DNA of 19,678 nucleotides from Rhodospirillales bacterium (GTDB lineage Bacteria > Pseudomonadota > Alphaproteobacteria > Rhodospirillales > Casp-alpha2), in NCBI GenBank assembly GCA_018664265.1, contig JABJOR010000556.1, forward strand, positions 1 through 19,678, written 5' to 3'. Below, one piece after another: positions 14,858 through 19,678 of this stretch. The notes under the pieces are model-generated. The model was not told the origin of the DNA. It did not search any database and saw nothing but the letters and a program-made list of their open reading frames with translations. Within the stretch, counting starts at the first letter, position 1. The number at the start of each line of letters is the position of its first letter. The position numbers and the translations under genes are program-made.

Positions 14858-15730
14858 GTGGCGACGACAATGACAGATAACAAAAAAGGATCATGGCTGA
14901 CGGTGGCACTGTTAACGCCGACGTCTATGTGGTTCTTGTTCATGCTTGTTATGCCTATGATCGTCGTCGTCATTTTCAGTTTTGGAGAACGTTCTGCCGT
15001 TGGTGGGTATGTAGCGTCTTTTACATTTGATCAATACGCTAATTTACCTGCCCGGTTGAAGGCTTTTACTAATACTCTGACATTCGCACCCATTGGCACA
15101 TTTCTCAGTCTGATCATTGCTTATCCATTGGCATATTATCTCGCTGTCAAAGTTGATCGACGATGGCGTCTATTGTTGCTGGTTTTAGTAATCGTTCCTT
15201 TCTGGACCAGTTTGCTGATCAGGACTTATGCCTGGATATTTATTCTTGGTGGGCGTGGAATTCCGACTTTATTAGAATTCATAGGCCTTGAAGGCATTCG
15301 GATGATAAATACTCCGTTCGCTGTCTACGTGGGCATTGTATATGGCTACCTGCCTTTGATGGTGTTTCCAATTTATGTCTCACTTGAAAAGCTGGATAAG
15401 AACCTGCTTGAAGCGTCCAATGATTTGGGTGGAACGCCATGGCGAACTTTCATGCAGGTGACCCTGCCACTATCCATGCCCGGTGTCGCAACTGGGTGTA
15501 TGCTGGTATTTATACTTCTGATGGGTGAATTCCTAATTCCTGCATTTCTTGGAGGCGGCAAGATATTCTTCCTCGGTAATGCTCTCGTAGATTTATTTGT
15601 GCAATCGCGAAACTGGCCCTTTGGCTCAGCTCTGGCAGTGACTCTAGTGATTATCATGGTGGTAACAGTCAGTCTGTACATGCGATTGACATTAGGCGGC
15701 AAAAATGGCCGCGATCAATCTTTAATGTAG
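14858..15730 (+). CDS. potB: ABC transporter permease, PotB type
   Basis: A 290-residue inner-membrane permease with six predicted helices and the EAA loop that docks the ATPase ('LLEASNDLGGTPWRTFMQV', residues about 184-202). Similarity to the PotB/PotH group is clear from 'VPFWTSLLIRTYAWIFIL'. Two starts are possible: GTG14858, three bases after GGAAAG, or ATG14870 four codons later; the choice does not affect the mature fold. It lies 21 bases after the binding-protein gene and directly before the second permease, with which it should form the membrane heterodimer. Confidence 0.92.
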   Translation: MATTMTDNKKGSWLTVALLTPTSMWFLFMLVMPMIVVVIFSFGERSAVGGYVASFTFDQYANLPARLKAFTNTLTFAPIGTFLSLIIAYPLAYYLAVKVDRRWRLLLLVLVIVPFWTSLLIRTYAWIFILGGRGIPTLLEFIGLEGIRMINTPFAVYVGIVYGYLPLMVFPIYVSLEKLDKNLLEASNDLGGTPWRTFMQVTLPLSMPGVATGCMLVFILLMGEFLIPAFLGGGKIFFLGNALVDLFVQSRNWPFGSALAVTLVIIMVVTVSLYMRLTLGGKNGRDQSLM

Positions 15731-15748
15731 TTGGAGAAGCAAGACGTT

Positions 15749-16564
15749 ATGCGCCTGTATTCTATTGCCGTTTACCTTTTTCTCTACATACCTATTGGTA
15801 TTATCGTCCTGTTCAGTTTTAATTCTGGACGGCACGCATCGGATTTTCAGGGTCTTTCCACCATGTGGTATGGCAAGGCTCTTTCAAATCCGTTTGTTAT
15901 GGAATCCTTGGTTACCAGCCTGATTATTGCCTTTGCTGCTGCAACATTGTCCAGCTTGACTGGCACTGCCGCGGCCCTTGCTTTACAACGTATGCGTGGC
16001 CCTATGCGAGTACTGTTTGATGGCTTGATCTATATTTCCATCACTATTCCGGGAATCGTGATTGGCATTACTACGCTGGTCGCCCTGGTCACGGCATTTG
16101 ATATTGTTAATCCTATCCTGGCTGACATGTGGCCTGAAGGTGTGAAGCCACCCAAGTTGTCACTCGGTTATGCGTCTGTTATTGCGGCTCATACGCTGTT
16201 TACAATGTCTTTGGTTATTGTGCTCGTTCGTGCTCGAATTGCTGGTATGGACCGTGCTTTGATTGAAGCTTCCACAGATCTTTACGCAACGCCATGGCGC
16301 ACTTTTTATCAAATCACATTGCCACAAATTTTTCCGGCTATTATGGCAGGCTTTCTGCTGAGCTTCACTTTCAGTTTTGATGATTTCATTATTTCATTCT
16401 TTGTGGCCGGTCCAAATACGACATTGCCGATTTATGTTTTCTCATCTATCCGGCGGGGCATAACGCCTGAGGTAAACGCAATTGGCACTATCGTTCTTGC
16501 ATTTTCTCTGATTTTGCTTGTTACGGCCCAGTTTCTTTTGCGTGCACGTAACGAACGAAAATAA
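15749..16564 (+). CDS. potC: ABC transporter permease, PotC type
   Basis: A 271-residue permease, the second membrane subunit of the transporter. It has six helices, the opening 'LYIPIGIIVLFSFNSG' typical of PotC/PotI, and an EAA loop 'LIEASTDLYATPWRTFYQI'. ATG15749 is preferred because GGAGAAG lies ten bases upstream; an in-frame TTG at 15731 has no ribosome site of its own. The stop is nine bases before the SMP-30-like gene, so that enzyme is probably part of the same transcript. Confidence 0.92.
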   Translation: MRLYSIAVYLFLYIPIGIIVLFSFNSGRHASDFQGLSTMWYGKALSNPFVMESLVTSLIIAFAAATLSSLTGTAAALALQRMRGPMRVLFDGLIYISITIPGIVIGITTLVALVTAFDIVNPILADMWPEGVKPPKLSLGYASVIAAHTLFTMSLVIVLVRARIAGMDRALIEASTDLYATPWRTFYQITLPQIFPAIMAGFLLSFTFSFDDFIISFFVAGPNTTLPIYVFSSIRRGITPEVNAIGTIVLAFSLILLVTAQFLLRARNERK

Positions 16565-16573
16565 GCCTGAAAA

Positions 16574-17470
16574 ATGAATATGATTAACAAACAGCCGTCT
16601 ATAGAATGCGTGTGGCCTGCTGAAGCCATTCTTGGTGAATCTCCTTATTGGTGTTCTGAAGAACAAATGCTTTATTGGGTTGATATTGATGGCAAAACGG
16701 TGATGTCTTTTGATCCTGCTACAGGGGCACGCAAAACGTATCCGCAAATATATGAGGTTGGAAATATTGTAAAACGGACGGATGGTGGATTTATTGCTGC
16801 TATGGAGTCTGGATTGACTTTGCTTGATGATAATTTAAGCAATATTGAAATTTTTGATAAACCCGAAGAAAAGCTGCCGAACAATCGTTTCAATGATGGA
16901 AAATGTGATCGTCGAGGCCGTTTTTGGGCTGGCAGTCTGGATCGGGGTGAGGTGCTTCCTGCGGGGTCTCTGTATTGTGTAGGATCTGACAACAATGTTT
17001 CCAAGGTTTTATCGGAACTTGTCATACCGAATGGTATGGGGTGGAGTCTTGATAATAAAACAATGTATTTTACAGATAGTGGCAAATGCACGATTTATGC
17101 ATTTGATTTTGATTTACAGACTGCCAAAATAGAAAATCGACGAGAATTTATTGTGGTTGATCCTGAGCACGGTGTACCTGATGGTCTGTGTGTAGATGCT
17201 AAGGGTTTTGTTTGGAGCGCACATTGGGGCGGAAGTTGTGTTACTCGATATGATCCCGATGGAAAAGTCGAGCGTGTTGTCGCGATGCCCGTGCCCCTTG
17301 TTACCAGTCTGGCATTTGGCGGAGCGAAGCTTGATCAGCTTTTCATCACCTCTGCAAGATATGGAATGTCTGATACAGAATTGGCCGAAGCGCCTTTGTC
17401 AGGCGGCCTGTTCGTATTTGAACCGGGTGTTCTGGGTTTGCCAGATGTTCCCTATAACCAAGGCGCTTAA
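16574..17470 (+). CDS. SMP-30/gluconolactonase-like beta-propeller enzyme
   Basis: A 298-residue protein of the SMP-30/gluconolaconase/LRE family, six-bladed beta-propellers that bind one divalent metal and usually hydrolyse sugar lactones. Metal ligand positions match the family: Glu22 (in 'GESPYW'), Asn153 ('IPNG') and Asp203 ('VPDG'), with Asn107 ('RFNDG') in the substrate region. There is no signal peptide. The start is ATG16574, with Met3 as an alternative, and the ribosome site is weak. Directly following a polyamine-type transporter it may act on a lactone derived from the imported compound, or the imported compound may not be a simple polyamine. The substrate cannot be read from sequence. 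Confidence 0.9.
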   Translation: MNMINKQPSIECVWPAEAILGESPYWCSEEQMLYWVDIDGKTVMSFDPATGARKTYPQIYEVGNIVKRTDGGFIAAMESGLTLLDDNLSNIEIFDKPEEKLPNNRFNDGKCDRRGRFWAGSLDRGEVLPAGSLYCVGSDNNVSKVLSELVIPNGMGWSLDNKTMYFTDSGKCTIYAFDFDLQTAKIENRREFIVVDPEHGVPDGLCVDAKGFVWSAHWGGSCVTRYDPDGKVERVVAMPVPLVTSLAFGGAKLDQLFITSARYGMSDTELAEAPLSGGLFVFEPGVLGLPDVPYNQGA

Positions 17471-17500
17471 AGCTCACCTGACAAATTTATCAAAGATACT

Positions 17501-18406
17501 TTAGGTGATTGTACCCATCGATTGGCCAAGCAAGGCTTCGTAATGTGCTTTTTGACGTTGAGTTGCAGTGATCGCATTCCGCATTAAAATGGATACAGTT
17601 ACTGGCCCGACACCACCTGGAACAGGTGTGATCCATCCCGCAATTTTTGAACATGAATCATAGTCAGCATCCCCAACTACAGATGTCGTCCCGTCAGCAT
17701 TTTCAATTTGGTTGATGCCTATATCAATGAGTACAGATCCTGGTTTGATCATATCACCGATTATCAACCCCGGTTTTCCAACAGCGACGAATACAGCATC
17801 GGCAGAGCGTGCATGAACAGAAATGCTGCGGGTCATATGGTGGCAGACTGTTACTGTTGCGCCCTCTGCCATCAGCAAGAAGGCTATCGGTTTTCCAACA
17901 ATTTCGGAATGGCCAATAACAGTGACTTCAAGGCCTTCAATTTTCTGCCCGGTGGATTTCAACAGTTCAATAGCGGCGATGGCGGTGCAAGGCCCAAGCT
18001 CTGTTTCGTTGTAGACGATACGGCCAATTGATGTTGGGTGCATACCCTCAACATCTTTCAGAGGATGGACAGCTTCCTGCAGAGCTTTAATAGAGAGATG
18101 CTCAGGGATCGGACGCTGCAAGATTATCCCGGTTACTCTTGGGTCCACATTCATGGATTGAATAGCTGCGAGAATTTCAGGTTGGGAAACATTAGCATCA
18201 AACAGGCGTTCTTCAAATAAAATATCACACCGTTCAGCTTGTCTGCGCTGGTTGCGAACATATAGGTGAACTTCCTGAATATCGCCAATCATAATGGAAA
18301 TTAATCGGGGTGCCCATCCCATTTCAGAAAGGCCAACAGTGTTTTCACGGACTTCTTCAAGAATAGTTGATGCAATTTCACGGCCATTGATATCTTTATG
18401 GTCCAT
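17501..18406 (-). CDS. Divergent FolD-family protein (methylenetetrahydrofolate dehydrogenase/cyclohydrolase) with altered active site
   Basis: A 301-residue protein with clear FolD architecture: 'VIGHSEIVGKP' and 'GDADYD...ITPVPGGVGPVT' mark the NAD(P)-binding and closing segments, and 'ILQRPIP' carries the conserved Gln97. The catalytic centre is changed. The Y-x-x-x-K motif reads Y-V-R-N-Q (Tyr49 kept, Lys replaced by Gln53), the Ser three residues before that Tyr is Val46, and D-V-D-G is D-V-E-G (Glu120). In canonical FolD the Lys is needed for cyclohydrolase activity and the Asp for folate binding. It may be a dehydrogenase-only or repurposed paralogue. The start at 18406 follows AGGGGA and gives normal family length; an upstream in-frame ATG at 18466 lacks a ribosome site. 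Confidence 0.88.
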   Translation of the reverse strand: MDHKDINGREIASTILEEVRENTVGLSEMGWAPRLISIMIGDIQEVHLYVRNQRRQAERCDILFEERLFDANVSQPEILAAIQSMNVDPRVTGIILQRPIPEHLSIKALQEAVHPLKDVEGMHPTSIGRIVYNETELGPCTAIAAIELLKSTGQKIEGLEVTVIGHSEIVGKPIAFLLMAEGATVTVCHHMTRSISVHARSADAVFVAVGKPGLIIGDMIKPGSVLIDIGINQIENADGTTSVVGDADYDSCSKIAGWITPVPGGVGPVTVSILMRNAITATQRQKAHYEALLGQSMGTIT

Positions 18407-18546
18407 AATTTGGAGGTCCCCTAGGGTTACAAGGTTAATATCTTGTTCAATCGCCATTTCTGGCATAGCGGCGGGGAGATATAGAACATTTTTGTATGAT
18501 ATGGAAACAGTTTGATGGAATTATTTTTATAACGGGAGACACTTTG

Positions 18547-18999
18547 CTATTGAAGGGTCCTGGGGCCATCAAATTCATCAATTTCATTCAGGATATCATT
18601 GTCGCAGTTTAGCGGAACAATGCTCGCTTGATGATGAACCATTTTCCAAGCGTTATCTTCATTGATGAAAATGTTTGTTGCAATCAACATTCCAGGCTCA
18701 AGATGCTCACAACATACAACATAACCAACGTTTCCGTGGATGTGGACAGTTGCTTTGCTGAAAGCAACCATAGGCGGAGTTGCGCTTAGTATACATTGCC
18801 AGCTACTTATAACATCGTCTTGCCCTCTTAAAGGAGGCCAACCTGGGTGTATACAAGTGATGTTTTCATCACGTGACCACAGGGTTTGCATGCTTTTTGC
18901 GCATCCAGCGGCAAAGGCAGTATAAAAATCACTATTGGCATTCAATATGGCCAGTGTCTCTGATTGTATCTTGCCCAACTGTGAACGTCTCCATTTCAC
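18547..18999 (-). CDS. NTF2/SnoaL-like small protein
   Basis: A 150-residue protein resembling the SnoaL/DUF4440 group of the NTF2-like fold, a cone-shaped alpha+beta barrel used by many unrelated enzymes and binding proteins. Visible signs are 'FYTAFAAGCAKSMQTLWSRDENITCIHPGW', the 'LRGQDDVISSW' helix and the closing 'WKMVHHQAS' strand. There is no signal peptide or membrane segment. The start is GTG at 18999; a GGAG lies too far upstream to be ideal, so the start is uncertain. It lies 140 bases upstream of the FolD-like gene in the same direction and may be co-transcribed. The function is unknown. Confidence 0.78.
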   Translation of the reverse strand: MKWRRSQLGKIQSETLAILNANSDFYTAFAAGCAKSMQTLWSRDENITCIHPGWPPLRGQDDVISSWQCILSATPPMVAFSKATVHIHGNVGYVVCCEHLEPGMLIATNIFINEDNAWKMVHHQASIVPLNCDNDILNEIDEFDGPRTLQ

Positions 19000-19234
19000 G
19001 GCATTATTACTATCTCCACTACGTATGTAGGGATTAATTTTGATTTGTCTCTATTTTAATGAACATGCTGCGATAAAAATTCTCAAGTATTAAGTAAATG
19101 CATCTGGATGAGCTTATTTAGCAAAATCGATGAATTAATGTGGGGTGCATCCTGAATGGCGATATACTTTATCTATGAAATTGGATGAATGCGTACAATT
19201 TGTGCGCTTTTAATGACTGACAGAGGGCAAGATT

Positions 19235-19678
19235 ATGGCCGACGAAACACCGAACACCCCGATTGTTACAGATGATAACGATGATGATCAACAAACGCTT
19301 GATGATCTGACCGTTCTGGTCGATGGGGACGAACCGGAGAGCCTCGGAGATGGCGAGGATGCTGTTGGCGGTGCTGACCCTGCAGAGCCCGAAGATCAGA
19401 TGCTAGGTACCCTTCACACGGGAAGTCAGCAAACGACAAAAGAGATTGTTGACAACCTTGCACCGCAAGACCCCCCAGTTGTTGAGGTTCCTGGTGTTGA
19501 AGAATCAGATCGTCAAAACCGTGGTGTCACGATTGATGGTATTACGACACAAACAACAGATACTGATGTTGAGACTGATGCTGATCCTGAACCGGAGCAT
19601 TCTGGTAAAGGAAAAGGTGGTGATAAGGACAAAGGGCCTGGCAAAAAAGATGATGGGCCAGGCAAAGATTCAGATAAA
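19235..19678 (+). CDS. Acidic low-complexity protein, 3' end outside window
   Basis: A frame open for 148 codons from ATG19235 to the right edge, preceded by AGAGGG seven bases upstream. The first 120 residues are strongly acidic and polar (many Asp, Glu, Thr, Gln and Pro) with no signal peptide and no hydrophobic segment. From about residue 124 the composition shifts to Lys, Gly, Asp and Pro with repeated G-P-G-K units ('GPGKKDDGPGKDSDK'). Such N termini occur on large secreted repeat proteins (RTX or adhesin type, type I secretion) and on intrinsically disordered proteins, but the informative part lies beyond the window. The 235-base gap before it holds no gene, and no promoter could be assigned there. 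Confidence 0.65.
   Translation, partial: MADETPNTPIVTDDNDDDQQTLDDLTVLVDGDEPESLGDGEDAVGGADPAEPEDQMLGTLHTGSQQTTKEIVDNLAPQDPPVVEVPGVEESDRQNRGVTIDGITTQTTDTDVETDADPEPEHSGKGKGGDKDKGPGKKDDGPGKDSDK

Noticed and set aside
17474..17508. TCACCT/AGGTGA inverted repeat between the convergent SMP-30 and FolD-like genes as a bidirectional terminator
   Set aside because: Six-pair AT-rich stem with a 24-base loop, no T run and overlap with the FolD stop codon.
19266..19463. Minus-strand 65-codon frame
   Set aside because: It overlaps the plus-strand acidic frame, which has a good ribosome site and stays open to the edge. The minus-strand product shows no recognisable feature.

Overview
The window looks like a chromosomal segment of a moderately AT-rich alphaproteobacterium, probably marine. 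This rests on gene content (NnrS, a Dnr-like Crp/Fnr regulator, a Pot-type ABC cassette in A-D-B-C order, a LuxR-type regulator of the kind seen beside such transporters) and on base composition. I cannot name a genus. I see no tRNA, rRNA, insertion sequence, CRISPR array or phage gene, and no intergenic gap exceeds about 275 bases.

Left half (1-7701): a nitric oxide module. On the minus strand, reading from 7701 down, lie a 54-residue one-helix protein, a CuA-bearing subunit II, a heme-copper subunit I, a SCO/SenC copper chaperone, a large cytochrome b / ferredoxin / MvhD-like fusion, a 167-residue exported protein of unknown function, a bacteriohemerythrin and a Crp/Fnr regulator. NnrS, cut by the left edge, is convergent on the plus strand. 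Subunit I keeps all six heme/copper histidines but has Gln where respiratory oxidases carry the cross-linked Tyr. With CuA in subunit II, SenC next door and NO-linked neighbours, this points to an alternative nitric oxide reductase of the NorSY (sNOR) type rather than an O2-reducing oxidase. The model is CuA-fed NO reduction, copper loading by SCO, NO or O2 binding by hemerythrin, Dnr-like control, and an unusual membrane iron-sulfur protein that may connect the quinone pool or a soluble donor to the system.

Middle (7975-11376, plus strand): a tight row of an EamA/DMT permease, a NylB-like serine hydrolase, a YtoQ-family protein and a ChaC-like gamma-glutamylcyclotransferase. This suggests handling of a small amide or gamma-glutamyl compound, substrate unknown.

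Right half: a LuxR-type regulator (11395-12282, minus) is divergent from a polyamine-type ABC transporter operon, ATPase - Tat-exported binding protein - two permeases, followed by an SMP-30/gluconolactonase-like protein (12428-17470). A 20-bp dyad lies between regulator and transporter. Convergent to this is a divergent FolD paralogue that lacks the catalytic Lys and alters two other active-site positions, then an NTF2/SnoaL-like protein. The window ends inside an acidic, low-complexity reading frame with short Gly-Pro-Gly-Lys repeats.

The strongest leads are the sNOR-type cluster with its cytochrome b-ferredoxin-MvhD fusion and unknown exported partner, and the FolD paralogue with a rebuilt active site.
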